Positions 7,690 through 17,095 of a stretch of DNA of 40,742 nucleotides are shown here, one piece after another (positions within the stretch are counted from its first letter, which is position 1; each line of letters opens with the position of its first letter). This DNA comes from Paracoccus sp. UBA889 (GTDB lineage: Bacteria; Pseudomonadota; Alphaproteobacteria; Rhodobacterales; Rhodobacteraceae), in assembly GCA_002294185.1 (NCBI GenBank), contig DBFD01000048.1, positions 12,710-53,451 on the forward strand, in the 5' to 3' direction. The notes under the pieces were generated by a model. The model ran no database searches. It was not told the DNA's origin and saw only the letters and a program-made list of their open reading frames with translations. Both the position numbers and the translations under genes were made by a program.

Positions 7690-8982
7690 TCAATCCGCGA
7701 AGGGATCGGTCACGAGAATCGTATCGTCGCGTTCGGGGCTGGTCGACAGCAGCGCAACCGGACATCGGATCAGTTCTTCGACCCGGCGGACATATTTCAC
7801 CGCCGCCGCCGGCAGATCGGCCCAGCTTCGCGCGCCCTCCGTCGATTCCGCCCATCCCTCCATCTCTTCATAGATCGGCACCACCTTTGCCTGCAAGGCC
7901 GCCGCCGTCGGCAGGTAGTCATAGTGCCGGCCGTCGATTTCGTAGCCTGTGCAGATTCTCAGCGTCTCGAACCCGTCCAGCACGTCCAGCTTGGTCAGCG
8001 CGATGCCGTTCATGCCGCTGATCGCGCAGGTCTGGCGCACCAGTACCGCGTCGAACCAGCCGCAGCGCCGCTTGCGCCCGGTGACGGTACCGAATTCGTG
8101 GCCCCGCTCGCCCAGCCGCTGACCGTCGGAATCGTGCAACTCGGTCGGGAACGGGCCCTCGCCGACCCGCGTCGTATAGGCCTTGACGATGCCCAGGACG
8201 AAATCGATCGCGCCCGGCCCCATCCCGGTGCCCGAGGCCGCCATGCCCGAAACGGTGGTGGAACTGGTCACATAGGGATAGGTGCCGAAATCGATGTCCA
8301 GAAGCGAACCCTGCGCGCCCTCGAACAGGATCCGCTTGCCGGATTTGCGCGCCTCGGCCATGACCTTCCAGACCGGACCGGCATAGGGCAGCAGCTTGGG
8401 GGCGATGTCCAGCAGCTTGGCCTTCAACCCGGCCCGGTCGATCGGCTCGGCGCCCAGGCCCTGTCGCAGCGCGTCGTGATGGGCCAGAAGCCTGTCCAAC
8501 CGCGCCTCCAGCGTTTCGTCGTCGCCCAGATCGGCGACCCGGATGGTGCGGCGGCCCACCTTGTCCTCGTAGGCCGGGCCGATCCCGCGGCCGGTGGTCC
8601 CGATCTTCGCCTTGCCGGCCGCCTCCTCGCGCAACTGGTCCAGATCCTGGTGCAGCGGCAGGATCAGCGGCGTGTTCTCGGCGATGATCAGGCTGTCTGT
8701 GTCGATGCGGACGCCCTGCGCGGCCAGCCTGTCGATCTCGGCAAACAGCGCCCAGGGATCCAGCACGACGCCGTTGCCGATGACCGCCAGCTTTCCCTCG
8801 CGGACGATGCCCGAGGGCAGAAGCGACAGCTTGAACACCGTCTCGCCGATGACCAGGGTGTGTCCGGCATTGTGGCCGCCCTGAAAGCGCGCGATCACGT
8901 CGGCCCGTTCGGACAGCCAGTCGACGATCTTGCCCTTGCCCTCGTCGCCCCATTGCGCGCCGACAACCACCACATTGGCCAT
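7690..8982 (-). CDS. purA: adenylosuccinate synthetase PurA
   Basis: PurA makes adenylosuccinate from IMP, aspartate and GTP, the first committed step toward AMP. The 430-residue protein starts [19 protein letters not shown], which holds the GTP-binding GDEGKGK loop and the catalytic aspartate, followed by [10 protein letters not shown] with the catalytic histidine; [20 protein letters not shown] lies in the IMP site. ATG 8982 gives the normal length and is preceded by GGGAAGGA; the frame is open further upstream but without homology. It is a single gene, divergent from the cyclase-family gene. A weak 7-bp interrupted stem (7644-7664) lies past the stop without a T tract. The 118 bases to DUF2842 hold nothing else I can support. 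Confidence 0.97.
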   Translation of the reverse strand: MANVVVVGAQWGDEGKGKIVDWLSERADVIARFQGGHNAGHTLVIGETVFKLSLLPSGIVREGKLAVIGNGVVLDPWALFAEIDRLAAQGVRIDTDSLIIAENTPLILPLHQDLDQLREEAAGKAKIGTTGRGIGPAYEDKVGRRTIRVADLGDDETLEARLDRLLAHHDALRQGLGAEPIDRAGLKAKLLDIAPKLLPYAGPVWKVMAEARKSGKRILFEGAQGSLLDIDFGTYPYVTSSTTVSGMAASGTGMGPGAIDFVLGIVKAYTTRVGEGPFPTELHDSDGQRLGERGHEFGTVTGRKRRCGWFDAVLVRQTCAISGMNGIALTKLDVLDGFETLRICTGYEIDGRHYDYLPTAAALQAKVVPIYEEMEGWAESTEGARSWADLPAAAVKYVRRVEELIRCPVALLSTSPERDDTILVTDPFAD

Positions 8983-9062
8983 GAGCCGGTCCTTCCCTTG
9001 CCCGAAAATCACCGCCGCAGGGTCTAGCGCATGGCCGTGCCGGGGAAAAGCGGCGATTTCCT

Positions 9063-9091
9063 TTGGCGCGGGGGCGGCACCGTGGAATAAT
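9063..9091 (+). promoter_or_regulatory. possible promoter of the cyclase-family gene
   Basis: TTGGCG (9063-9068) and AATAAT (9086-9091) are separated by 17 bases, matching four of six and five of six consensus positions. It would start transcription near 9098, about 22 bases before the ATG, leaving the AGGGAG ribosome binding site in the leader. Confidence 0.4.
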
Positions 9092-9119
9092 ACGCGCAAC
9101 CATCAGGGAGACCCGCGCC

Positions 9120-9932
9120 ATGTGTCACGCCTGTATCGTCGAATCGGTCAAGTCGAACATGCTGTCCCGCCGCTCGCTGTTTTCGGGCGCGACCGCGGGG
9201 GCAGCGGCCCTTGCCATGGGTGCCGCGGCGGCCCGACCGGCCCTGGCCCAGTCATCGGGCAAGGTCGTCGATCTGACCCATCCCTGGGACGGCGATTTTC
9301 CGACCTTCGACGGCAAGCCCGGAATTCTCTACGAGCCCGACAAGATCCTTGATCGCGACGGCTATCAGTTGTGGAAGCTGACGATTTTCGAACATTCCGG
9401 CACCCATGTCGACGCGCCGCTGCATTTCTCGGCCGATGGCGCCTCGGTCGATCAGTTGCCGGCCGCCGGCCTTGTCTGTCCGCTCTGCGTGCTGGACCTG
9501 AGGGCGAAGGCGTCCGAGGATGCCAATGCCATGGTCCAGCCCGAGGATATCGAGGCATGGATATCCGCCAATGGCGAGATCCCGGCCGGCGCTGTGGTGG
9601 CGATGCATTCGGGCTGGGCCGCAAAACTGGCCGAGACCGCCTATCGCACCGACAGCGACGGAAATTTCGCCTTTCCCGGCTTTTCGAAGGCCGCCACGGA
9701 CATGCTGGCGGGGATGGACGTGGCCGGGATCGGAGTCGATACGCTGTCGCTGGATCCCGGCAATTCGGCCGATTTCGCGGTTCACAATTCGTGGCTGCCG
9801 GGCGGCCGCTACGGGATCGAGAACCTTGCGGGGCTGGACCAGATGCCGGCCGCCGGCGCCACGATCTTCGTCGGCGCGCCCAGCCACAAGCGTGGCACCG
9901 GGGGACCTGCGCGCATCATCGCAGTGGTCTGA
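9120..9932 (+). CDS. Tat-exported cyclase-family (kynurenine formamidase-like) metal hydrolase
   Basis: The 270-residue product begins MCHACIVESVKSNMLSRRSL, has a twin-arginine signal (SRRSLFSG then a hydrophobic alanine-rich core ending PALAQ near residue 44), and a mature cyclase-fold domain. The metal-binding motif HSGTHVDAPLHF, typical of the cyclase/formamidase family, is present, with a later GVDTLSLDPGNS and N-terminal VVDLTHPWDGDFPTF strand. The periplasmic location follows from the Tat signal, implying folding with metal in the cytoplasm before export. Two cysteines (C2, C5) lie in the unusually long n-region. Start 9120 has AGGGAG nine bases upstream; a 9063 start would overlap the promoter. 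The physiological substrate is unknown. It stands alone, divergent from purA. Confidence 0.87.
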   Translation: MCHACIVESVKSNMLSRRSLFSGATAGAAALAMGAAAARPALAQSSGKVVDLTHPWDGDFPTFDGKPGILYEPDKILDRDGYQLWKLTIFEHSGTHVDAPLHFSADGASVDQLPAAGLVCPLCVLDLRAKASEDANAMVQPEDIEAWISANGEIPAGAVVAMHSGWAAKLAETAYRTDSDGNFAFPGFSKAATDMLAGMDVAGIGVDTLSLDPGNSADFAVHNSWLPGGRYGIENLAGLDQMPAAGATIFVGAPSHKRGTGGPARIIAVV

Positions 9933-9999
9933 AGGGCCTCGCCCTCGGCGCGTGCCGCGCCTTACCCCCGGGTATTTGCGCAACGAAGAAAGCGCCGGA

Positions 10000-10218
10000 T
10001 CAGTAATGCGGTGGTCGCTGGTCGGCCAGCGGGATCGATCCGCCCGCATCCAGTTCGCGTTCGGCCGCTGCCTGCATCAACAGAGTGACGCGGCGGCCGA
10101 GACGCGCGATTTCGCCATCCCGGGCCGCGATGACCTCGCTGAGATCCTCGATCATGCGGGCCTGGTGAGCCAGCGCCTCTTCCAGGGCATCCAGCCGGGC
10201 CGCCACATCCTTGTCCAT
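10000..10218 (-). CDS. slyX: SlyX family protein
   Basis: A 72-residue coiled-coil protein starting [20 protein letters not shown] and ending with the proline-rich tail DQRPPHY that is the hallmark of SlyX proteins. The middle ([22 protein letters not shown]) forms continuous heptads. The function is not established; it was named from lysis phenotypes in enterobacteria. The start at 10218 has a strong GGAAGGGAG site. It is divergent from hisS with 53 bases between the starts, and the 67 bases between its stop and the cyclase gene hold nothing evident. Confidence 0.88.
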   Translation of the reverse strand: MDKDVAARLDALEEALAHQARMIEDLSEVIAARDGEIARLGRRVTLLMQAAAERELDAGGSIPLADQRPPHY

Positions 10219-10271
10219 GTCACTCCCTTCCGCTACAGCAGCCACGGATTTGGCCCCGAAAGGCAAAGACC

Positions 10272-11753
10272 ATGGCGAAGGATCAGAAAAAACAGCCGCG
10301 CCCCAAGGCCGAGACGCCAAAGGGCTTTCGCGACTATTTTGGCGCGGATGTGACCGAGCGCAAGGCGATGCTGGACCGCATCGCCGAAATCTACCATCGC
10401 CACGGCTTCGATCCCCTGGAAACCAGCGCCGTCGAGACGGTCGAGGCCCTCGGCAAGTTCCTGCCCGATGTGGACCGACCCAATGCCGGCGTCTTTGCCT
10501 GGCAGGAAGAGACGGTGCCGGGCGGCGGTTCGGGTGACTGGCTGGCCCTGCGCTATGACCTGACGGCACCGCTGGCGCGCGTGGCCGCGCAGTTCCGCAA
10601 TGATCTGCCGACCCCTTACCGGCGCTATGCGATGGGGCCGGTCTGGCGCAACGAAAAGCCGGGGCCGGGGCGGTTCCGGCAGTTCTATCAATGCGATGCG
10701 GATACGGTGGGCAGCGCCTCGGTCGGTGCCGATGCCGAGATCTGCGTGATGCTGGCCGATGCGCTGGAGGCGGTGGGCATCGCGCGCGGCGACTACATGG
10801 TGCGGATCAACAGCCGAAAGGTCCTGAACGGCGTGCTGGAGGCCGCCGAGGTCCGCGCCGAACAGGCCGAAAGCGTGCTGCGCCAGATCGACAAGTTCGA
10901 CAAGGTCGGCCGCGAGGGCGTGCTGGCGCTGCTGACCGCCGGACGCAAGGATGACAGCGGCGCCTTTATCGAGGGTGTCGGATTGTCCGACGCCCAGGCC
11001 GCGCCGGTGCTGGCCTTTCTGACCTCCGGTGGCGACAACAATCAGGCCACGCTGGACAATCTGCGCGCCGCCGTGGGTGGCTCGGCCATCGGTGCCGAAG
11101 GGGTCGAGGAACTGGCGCAGATCGCCGCGATGCTGGAGGCGATGGGTGTAGGCGGCGACCGCGCCGTCATCGACCCTGCGGTGGTGCGCGGCCTTGGCTA
11201 TTATACCGGTCCGGTCTTCGAGGCCGAACTGACCTTCGAGATCCTCGACGAAAAGGGTCGCAAGCGGCGATTCGGATCGGTCGCGGGCGGCGGCCGCTAT
11301 GACGGGCTGGTCGAGCGGTTCACCGGGCAGAAGATGCCCGCGACCGGGGTCAGCATCGGCGTGGACCGGCTGCTGGCGGCATTGAGGGCCAGGGGATTGT
11401 CGGGCGCCGCAGCGGATGGTCCGGTCGTGGTGACGGTGATGGATCGCGACCGGATGGCCGATTATCAGGCGATGGCATCGGAACTGCGCGCCGCCGGTAT
11501 CCGGGCCGAGGTCTATCTGGGCAATCCGAAGAATTTCGGCAACCAGTTGAAATACGCCGACAGGCGCGGCGCTCCCGTGGCCGTGATCCAGGGCGCTGAC
11601 GAGGCCGCGCGCGGCGTGGTTCAGGTCAAGGATCTGAACCTCGGCGCGAGGATCGCGGCCGAGGCCAGCCACGAGGAATGGAAATCCCAGCCGGCACAGA
11701 CCGAGGTTCCGCGCCACGGGCTGGTTGCCGAAATCCGGCGGATCCTCGGATGA
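10272..11753 (+). CDS. hisS: histidine-tRNA ligase HisS
   Basis: HisS charges tRNA-His. The 493-residue protein shows class II synthetase motifs: GFRDYFG near the N-terminus, motif 2 around [20 protein letters not shown] with QFYQCDAD, the histidine-specific [11 protein letters not shown] segment, and motif 3 [12 protein letters not shown]...[11 protein letters not shown]. The C-terminal anticodon-binding domain begins near VVVTVMDRD. The lysine-rich N-terminus ([20 protein letters not shown]) and an insertion make it longer than the E. coli enzyme, as is usual in alphaproteobacteria. GAAAGG precedes the start. Its TGA overlaps the hisZ ATG, so charging and the regulatory subunit of histidine synthesis are made from one message. 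Confidence 0.96.
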   Translation: MAKDQKKQPRPKAETPKGFRDYFGADVTERKAMLDRIAEIYHRHGFDPLETSAVETVEALGKFLPDVDRPNAGVFAWQEETVPGGGSGDWLALRYDLTAPLARVAAQFRNDLPTPYRRYAMGPVWRNEKPGPGRFRQFYQCDADTVGSASVGADAEICVMLADALEAVGIARGDYMVRINSRKVLNGVLEAAEVRAEQAESVLRQIDKFDKVGREGVLALLTAGRKDDSGAFIEGVGLSDAQAAPVLAFLTSGGDNNQATLDNLRAAVGGSAIGAEGVEELAQIAAMLEAMGVGGDRAVIDPAVVRGLGYYTGPVFEAELTFEILDEKGRKRRFGSVAGGGRYDGLVERFTGQKMPATGVSIGVDRLLAALRARGLSGAAADGPVVVTVMDRDRMADYQAMASELRAAGIRAEVYLGNPKNFGNQLKYADRRGAPVAVIQGADEAARGVVQVKDLNLGARIAAEASHEEWKSQPAQTEVPRHGLVAEIRRILG

Positions 11754-12808
11754 TCCCCAAGCGTGACAGGCAGGCCGTGGGCCAGCGCCTGCTGGCCGCG
11801 TTCCGAGAGGCGGGTGCGGCCGAGATCGCGCCCGACATCCTGCTGCCCGCCGAAACGCTTCTGGATCTTTACGGCGAGGATATTCGCGCCCGCGCCTATG
11901 TCACCACCGACCCGATCCGGGGCGAAATGATGCTGCGGCCGGATTTTACCGTCCCGGTCGTGCAGGCACATATGGAAAACGGGGCCGAGCCTGCGCGCTA
12001 CTGCTATCTGGGCGAGGTATTCCGCAAGCAGGACATGGGCGAGCATCATCCGAAAGCGCCCCGCGACGCCGAGTATCTGCAGGCCGGGTTCGAGATGTTC
12101 AGCCGCGATCCAACCGCCGATGCCGAGGTCTTCGCGTTGTTCCATCGGCAGCTCGCGCCCTATGGGCTGACGGCAGAGACCGGCGATATGGGGCTGCTGA
12201 TGGACGCCGTGCGTGGCCTGCCCCTGCCGCAGCCACGGCGCGAGGCGCTGCTGCACCACATCTGGCGGCCGGGACGGTTCCAGCGCCTGCTGACGCGGTT
12301 CTCGGCCCCGGTTCCCGACAGGGATTTTCCCGATCCGCCGGCGGTATGGTCCGGCCTGCGAAGCCGGGCCGAAATGCAGGCGCGCATCGACCGGTTGCGC
12401 CAAGACATGCGGGTGGACCCCCTGCCGCGATCATGGATCGAGCGGCTGGAACAGTTGTTCGCCCTGCGTGCATCGGCGCCCGACGCCATCACCGCCCTGC
12501 GCGCGCTTGCCGTGGACATGCCGGCGATCTCGGCCTCGGTCGCGCGCATCGAGGCCCGTTTCGCCGCCATCGCGGCGCGAGGGATTGCGCCGGCGGGGAT
12601 CATTTTCGATCCCAGCCACGGCCGCGCCAATCTGGAATATTACGACGGGTTCACCTTCAGCTTCCTGTCGGACCGTCCGGGCTGGCCCGCCGTCGCCTCG
12701 GGCGGGCGCTATGATGCGCTGACCAGAATCCTGGGCCGCGGCCGCGAAATTCCGGCCGTGGGCGGCATCATCCGCCCCGGCCTCATCGCCGAAATGGAGG
12801 CGTCATGA
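11750..12808 (+). CDS. hisZ: ATP phosphoribosyltransferase regulatory subunit HisZ
   Basis: HisZ is a paralog of histidyl-tRNA synthetase that lacks aminoacylation and forms a hetero-octamer with short-form HisG, giving histidine feedback control. The 352-residue protein has the class II-like core [28 protein letters not shown], and [13 protein letters not shown] near the C-terminus, but no anticodon-binding domain. I chose ATG 11750 ([10 protein letters not shown]) because it overlaps the hisS stop as ATGA; an earlier in-frame start lies inside hisS. Its own stop overlaps hisG by the same ATGA arrangement, consistent with stoichiometric synthesis of the two subunits. Confidence 0.94.
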   Translation: MIPKRDRQAVGQRLLAAFREAGAAEIAPDILLPAETLLDLYGEDIRARAYVTTDPIRGEMMLRPDFTVPVVQAHMENGAEPARYCYLGEVFRKQDMGEHHPKAPRDAEYLQAGFEMFSRDPTADAEVFALFHRQLAPYGLTAETGDMGLLMDAVRGLPLPQPRREALLHHIWRPGRFQRLLTRFSAPVPDRDFPDPPAVWSGLRSRAEMQARIDRLRQDMRVDPLPRSWIERLEQLFALRASAPDAITALRALAVDMPAISASVARIEARFAAIAARGIAPAGIIFDPSHGRANLEYYDGFTFSFLSDRPGWPAVASGGRYDALTRILGRGREIPAVGGIIRPGLIAEMEAS

Positions 12809-13512
12809 TCCGGCTGGGCGTGCCGTCGAAGGGGCGGCTGATGGAACAGGCATTCTCGTGGTTCGCCGCCCGCGGGGTCGGCCTGGCGCGGACCGGATCC
12901 GAGCGTGACTATACCGGCCGGGTCGAAGGCGCCGAGGGCGTGTCGCTGGTGCTGCTGTCGGCCGGCGAAATCCCGCGCGAACTGGCGGCGGGCCGGATCG
13001 ATCTGGGTGTCACCGGCACCGATCTGGTGCGCGAGAAGCTTGCGGGGTGGCGCGATCTGGTGATCGAGATCGCGCCGATGGGCTTTGGTCATGCCGACCT
13101 GATCCTCGCCGTGCCGGAATGCTGGCGTGATTGCGAGACGCTGGACGATCTGACCGCGATCGCCCGCGATTTCCGCGCGACGCATGGTTTCAGGCTGCGC
13201 GTCGCGACCAAGTATCATCGGCTGGTCCGGGCATGGCTGGCCGCGCATGAGGTGGCCGACTACCAGCTTGTCGACAGTCAGGGCGCGACCGAGGGCACAA
13301 TTGCCAACCAGACCGCCGAGGCCATCGCCGACATCACCTCGTCCGGGGCGACGTTGCGGGCCAACAACCTGAAGATCCTGTCCGAGGAACCGATCCTGCG
13401 CTCTCAGGCAACGCTGTTCGCGGCGCGCGCGGCGATGGGTCCGGAACTGGCAGGGTTTCTGGCGCAGCTTGGTACGGACCTGCAGAACGACAGCCTGCCC
13501 CCCAATCCGTGA
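12805..13512 (+). CDS. hisG: ATP phosphoribosyltransferase catalytic subunit HisG, short form
   Basis: HisG joins ATP and PRPP, the first step of histidine synthesis. At 235 residues it is the short form without the C-terminal ACT-like domain, so it needs HisZ, encoded immediately upstream. Visible motifs are LGVPSKGRLMEQ at the N-terminus, DLGVTGTDLVRE, and the PRPP-binding signature ADITSSGATLRANNL. The start overlaps the hisZ stop (ATGA). It is the last gene of the hisS-hisZ-hisG unit; the 75-base gap to the convergent trkH shows no terminator hairpin I can support. Confidence 0.95.
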   Translation: MIRLGVPSKGRLMEQAFSWFAARGVGLARTGSERDYTGRVEGAEGVSLVLLSAGEIPRELAAGRIDLGVTGTDLVREKLAGWRDLVIEIAPMGFGHADLILAVPECWRDCETLDDLTAIARDFRATHGFRLRVATKYHRLVRAWLAAHEVADYQLVDSQGATEGTIANQTAEAIADITSSGATLRANNLKILSEEPILRSQATLFAARAAMGPELAGFLAQLGTDLQNDSLPPNP

Positions 13513-13587
13513 CGCGGGGCTTCAAGGCCGACATGGCTGAGTGATGAACCGCTCTTTCCCGGCCATCCCGCGCATCGCCACCCCGCT

Positions 13588-15216
13588 TCAGCGCCGCCAG
13601 AATTCGGGCGAGAACAGCGCCAGAATGGCCAGAATTTCCAGTCGGCCGACGACCATGGCGCAGGCCAGCACGATCTTGGTCATCGCGGGCAGGCCCGACC
13701 AGCCCTCCCACGGGGCCGAGGCGATGCCGGCGCTGGCCTCGAAGGCGGGCGTCAGCGGGATCGCGCCGGCCAGTGGCCCGGTATTGGTCAGCGCCGCGAT
13801 CGACAGGATCGTCGCGGTCTCGAACTCGATCTGCTGGATCGAGACAAGCGCGACCGTCACCGCGATGGAACTGGCAAAGAGCATGAAGAAGATGAACGCC
13901 AGATAGGCGCCTTCGCGCCGTAGCCGACGCGCGATCCGCCCGCCGCCCGAAACCGATGAGGGATGGATGATGCGTTCCAGTTCCCGTTCGCCGTGGCGGG
14001 CCAGTGAATAGACGCGCAACAGCTTGACCCCGCCCGCCGTCGTCGCGACGCCACCCCCCATCAGCGCCAGCCCGGCAAGGATCAGGCCCGGCGAGGACAG
14101 GCCCGACCAGGCCCGCGATCCCTGCCAGTCGACCGAATTCCAGCCGGTCGTGGTCAGGTAGCTGAGCGCGTTGAACATGCCGCCCCAGAAGGCGGCCAGC
14201 CCGTTGCGCAGATCAATCAGGCTGGGCAGCGCCGGGTCGTTGCCCACACCGGCCTCGATCGCGCCGATGAAATGGCGCAGAAACAGGGCCGCCGCGACCA
14301 GCGCGATCAGGCCCACCGCCATCTTCAGCTCGGGATCCTCGATCAGCCGGCGGGTGGCGCGCAATTCGCCGCCCCCCGGCCAGAAGCGCCGCGACAGGGC
14401 GGGGATCAGGAACAGGAACACCGCCATCTCGCCGGCGATGCCCGAACGTTCGCCGGAGGGACCGATGACCGGGGTGATCCCGCTGGTCGACAGCGTGCCC
14501 ATCGCGCGCGTCAGCGCCAGGATCGAGCTGTCGCCCAGCAGCAGCAGGATCATCCAAAGGGCCAGTGTCAGGCCGGCATAGACAGGAAAGACCTGCATCG
14601 CGGCGCGGACCAGCCGGTAGGCAGGATCGGCCAGTTCCGTGTGGAAGATCGGCGAGGACAGATGCGGTTGCCGCACGCGCGGATCCGACGATCGGGGCAG
14701 CTGTTCGAAATCCTCGCTGCGGCCATAGGGCGTGGACATGATCTCGAACCCGCCGACCCGCAGCGGTGCCAGAATGGCGATGGCGGCGACCAGCATGAAG
14801 AAGCCGCCCATCCAGCCGACCATCGCCCGCCACAGATGCAGCGGCATCGGCAGAAGATCGGCGGAATAAAGCGAGGCGCCGGTCGTGGTCAGCGCCGACA
14901 CCATCTCCCACCAGGCATTGAACAGACCGGTATCGGGCAGGCTTTCGGCCAGGGGGATGGCCAGGATCAGCGGCATCAGTCCCATCACCGCCAGCATCGA
15001 CAGCAGCGTGTCGCGCGAACGCGGCCTGCGGCGGTTGGCCGATGTGGCCAGCGCGATCATCCCGGTCACGATCAGGACCAGAAGCGCCGCGTAGAGAAAG
15101 TTGCGCGCGATCGCGTCCTGATTGATGACCGAGGCATAGATGGCCGGAACCAGCATCGCCAGCCCCGACAGGACGGATAGCAGGATCAGCAGCGGCAGGC
15201 GCAGGATCAGGTTCAT
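13588..15216 (-). CDS. trkH: Trk potassium uptake transmembrane subunit TrkH
   Basis: The 542-residue, strongly hydrophobic protein is the membrane channel of a Trk K+ uptake system. It starts directly with a hydrophobic segment (MNLILRLPLLILLSVLSGLA) and shows the pore-type repeats SALTTTGASLYSADL and SYLTTTGWNSVDW, as expected for the four MPM modules of the TrkH/KtrB family. It is longer than E. coli TrkH, with a hydrophilic loop around residues 170-205 (YGRSEDFEQLPRSSDPRVRQ). It is the last gene of the trkA-trkH pair, 12 bases after trkA, so the NAD-binding regulator and channel are made together. Confidence 0.93.
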   Translation of the reverse strand: MNLILRLPLLILLSVLSGLAMLVPAIYASVINQDAIARNFLYAALLVLIVTGMIALATSANRRRPRSRDTLLSMLAVMGLMPLILAIPLAESLPDTGLFNAWWEMVSALTTTGASLYSADLLPMPLHLWRAMVGWMGGFFMLVAAIAILAPLRVGGFEIMSTPYGRSEDFEQLPRSSDPRVRQPHLSSPIFHTELADPAYRLVRAAMQVFPVYAGLTLALWMILLLLGDSSILALTRAMGTLSTSGITPVIGPSGERSGIAGEMAVFLFLIPALSRRFWPGGGELRATRRLIEDPELKMAVGLIALVAAALFLRHFIGAIEAGVGNDPALPSLIDLRNGLAAFWGGMFNALSYLTTTGWNSVDWQGSRAWSGLSSPGLILAGLALMGGGVATTAGGVKLLRVYSLARHGERELERIIHPSSVSGGGRIARRLRREGAYLAFIFFMLFASSIAVTVALVSIQQIEFETATILSIAALTNTGPLAGAIPLTPAFEASAGIASAPWEGWSGLPAMTKIVLACAMVVGRLEILAILALFSPEFWRR

Positions 15217-15228
15217 TCGCCTCGCGCC

Positions 15229-16605
15229 TCAGAAGAAGTCGATCGAGACCTGCAACAGGCGCTCGACCTCGGGCACGTCATGGGTCAGGGCGAAGATCAG
15301 CACGATGTCGCCTTCTTCGATGCGGGTGTCCGGGGACGGCTTCAGGATCCGGTCGCCCTTCTGCACCGCGCCGATCAGCGCGCCCTCGGGAAAGTCGATA
15401 TCGCGGATGGCGCGGCCGGACATCGGGCTTGTGGACAAAACCTGCGCCTCCATCACCTCGGCCTCGGCATCGCCGATGGAATAGATGTCGCGCACCCGGC
15501 CGTGGCGAATATGGCGCAAGATGGTCGAGACGGTGGTCGCGCGGGGATTGATATAGGCGTCGATGTCCAGCGCGCCCATCAGGGACACCAGCGTCGGGTC
15601 GTTGATCAGCGATATCACCATCTTCGCGCCGGCCTGCTTGGCCCGGACGGCCGCCAGGATGTTGGTCTTGTCGTCATCGGTCACCGCCAGAACCGCGTCG
15701 GCCACGGGCACCGACGCCTCTTCCAGCAATTCCGCCGACAGCCCGTCGCCGTTCAGCACGATGGTCCGTTCCAGCCGGTCGGCAGCGTATTCGGCCCGTG
15801 CGCGGTCATGTTCGATCAGCTTGGCGCGGATCCGGCCCGGCCGCGCCTCAAGCGTCCGGGCCACGGCAAGCCCGACATTGCCCGCGCCGATGATGGCGAC
15901 CCTTTCCTGCTTCTGTGGCGGCTTTCCGAAGATTTCCAGCGTCCGCGCGACATCCTCGAAATGGCTGAAGATATAGACCTGATCGCCCGCGAAAAGCTGG
16001 TCGCCCGGATCCGGCGTGAACAGCCGCCCGCCCCGGCGGACCCCGGTGACGATGGCGCGCAGGCTGGAAAAGATCTCGTTCAACTGGCGCAAAGGCGTGT
16101 TCAGCGCCGGACAATCCTCTTCCAGGACAATGCCCAGAAGCTGGATCTTGCCGCTCATGAAGGTCTCGACATCGAAGGTCGAGGGCGCCGACAACCGTTG
16201 CAGCGCGGCCTTGGCGACCTCGCGTTCGGGGCTGATGACGACATCAATGGGCAGATGATCGGTGCGGTAGAGATCGGAATAGATCGCATCCAGATAGGCA
16301 CCCGAACGCAGCCGGGCGATCTTGCGCGGAACCTGAAAGACCGAATGGGCGACCTGGCAGGTGACCATGTTCACCTCGTCCGAATGGGTCGCGGCGATGA
16401 TCAGGTCGGCGTCGCGCGCGCCGGCGCGATCCAGCACGTCGGGATGGCTGGCAAATCCGGTGACGCCCTGGACATCCAGCGCATCGGTCGCGCGCCGGAT
16501 CAGTTCGCCGTTATTGTCGATCACGGTGACATCGTTGCGTTCGCCGGAAAGATGCCGCGCGATCTGCCAGCCGACCTGCCCTGCCCCGCAGATGATGATC
16601 TTCAT
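15229..16605 (-). CDS. trkA: Trk potassium uptake regulatory subunit TrkA
   Basis: TrkA is the cytoplasmic nucleotide-binding ring subunit gating TrkH. The 458-residue protein contains two full RCK units: RCK_N at residues 1-130 (IIICGAGQVGWQIARHLSGE with the GxGxxG loop and acidic VIDNN end), RCK_C around 150-230, a second RCK_N from about 233 (VAIIGAGNVGLAVARTLEA) and a final RCK_C ending LLQVSIDFF. This double architecture is normal for TrkA. It lies 618 bases downstream of ntrX on the same strand. That gap contains hairpins, so trkA probably has its own promoter, likely within the TGCAAC-rich region at 16713-16820. Confidence 0.96.
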   Translation of the reverse strand: MKIIICGAGQVGWQIARHLSGERNDVTVIDNNGELIRRATDALDVQGVTGFASHPDVLDRAGARDADLIIAATHSDEVNMVTCQVAHSVFQVPRKIARLRSGAYLDAIYSDLYRTDHLPIDVVISPEREVAKAALQRLSAPSTFDVETFMSGKIQLLGIVLEEDCPALNTPLRQLNEIFSSLRAIVTGVRRGGRLFTPDPGDQLFAGDQVYIFSHFEDVARTLEIFGKPPQKQERVAIIGAGNVGLAVARTLEARPGRIRAKLIEHDRARAEYAADRLERTIVLNGDGLSAELLEEASVPVADAVLAVTDDDKTNILAAVRAKQAGAKMVISLINDPTLVSLMGALDIDAYINPRATTVSTILRHIRHGRVRDIYSIGDAEAEVMEAQVLSTSPMSGRAIRDIDFPEGALIGAVQKGDRILKPSPDTRIEEGDIVLIFALTHDVPEVERLLQVSIDFF

Positions 16606-16712
16606 GCCCGTTCCTCAAGCCGTCGCAAAAGCGCCGCACACCTGCCTAAGCCCGCCGCAGGCGCGGTGCAACCTTCCCTTCGCCGCCGGGCGTGGCGTGG
16701 GCTTGCAGGGTC

Positions 16713-16820
16713 TGCAAAATGCAACCAAAAGTTGCCAAAATGTCGAGTCTTTCTTGTCTTGGCCTCTCTGCTGCATTAACCATGACTTGTCTGAGAACCT
16801 GCAACGTGGGCCGCGTTGCA
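16713..16820. promoter_or_regulatory. cluster of TGCAAC/GTTGCA inverted repeats upstream of trkA
   Basis: Three related elements occur here: TGCAAAATGCA (16713-16723), GCAAC-CAAAA-GTTGC (16721-16735), and TGCAACG-7-CGTTGCA (16800-16820, seven-base arms). They lie 108-215 bases upstream of the trkA start in a locally less GC-rich stretch. The core CAA-AAG-TTG at 16726-16734 also matches the CAA-N(2-5)-TTG pattern described for NtrX-type regulators, whose gene is next door. I infer an operator region; the regulator is not known. Confidence 0.4.
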
Positions 16821-16934
16821 AAGATGCTGACCTCGGGACGATCCGGCGGCGAATTCAGCCGCTTCAGCGCAGGCACCCGGCCGCTGACAGCCGACCCCTT
16901 GCCGGGGGCAGGCGACGAAGCGGATCGTGTTGCC

Positions 16935-16953
16935 GAACGCCGAAACGGCGTTC
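16935..16953. repeat. perfect 8-bp inverted repeat ahead of a small ORF
   Basis: GAACGCCG-AAA-CGGCGTTC forms a tight hairpin with a three-base loop. On the plus strand it would lie in the leader of the small ORF at 16991, 24 bases before its ribosome binding site; on the minus strand it lies between ntrX and trkA. Confidence 0.5.
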
Positions 16954-16990
16954 CGGACCGAGCCGCCCGACATCGATAAGGAGATGGAGA

Positions 16991-17089
16991 ATGCCAACCT
17001 TGTCCGACCACGGTTTCGTCTGCTCCCTGGGACGGACATCGCGCCGCATCATGTTTGCTTCCCCAGAACGCCATTTCCCGTCGGGCTGA
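16991..17089 (+). CDS. possible 32-residue small protein, unrecognised
   Basis: Within the 618-base ntrX-trkA gap, on the opposite strand, ATG at 16991 follows a perfect AAGGAG (16978-16983) with seven bases spacing, and encodes 32 residues (MPTLSDHGFVCSLGRTSRRI followed by MFASPERHFPSG). An alternative ATG at 16984 is out of frame and too close. The stop is six bases before a 13-bp hairpin with a T-rich 3' flank. There is no membrane segment; the middle is basic (RTSRRI) and there is one cysteine. I recognise no family. The arrangement of leader hairpin, ribosome binding site, short frame and terminator-like hairpin suggests a real short transcript, but with 32 codons chance is possible. Confidence 0.35.
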   Translation: MPTLSDHGFVCSLGRTSRRIMFASPERHFPSG

Positions 17090-17095
17090 CTTGGG

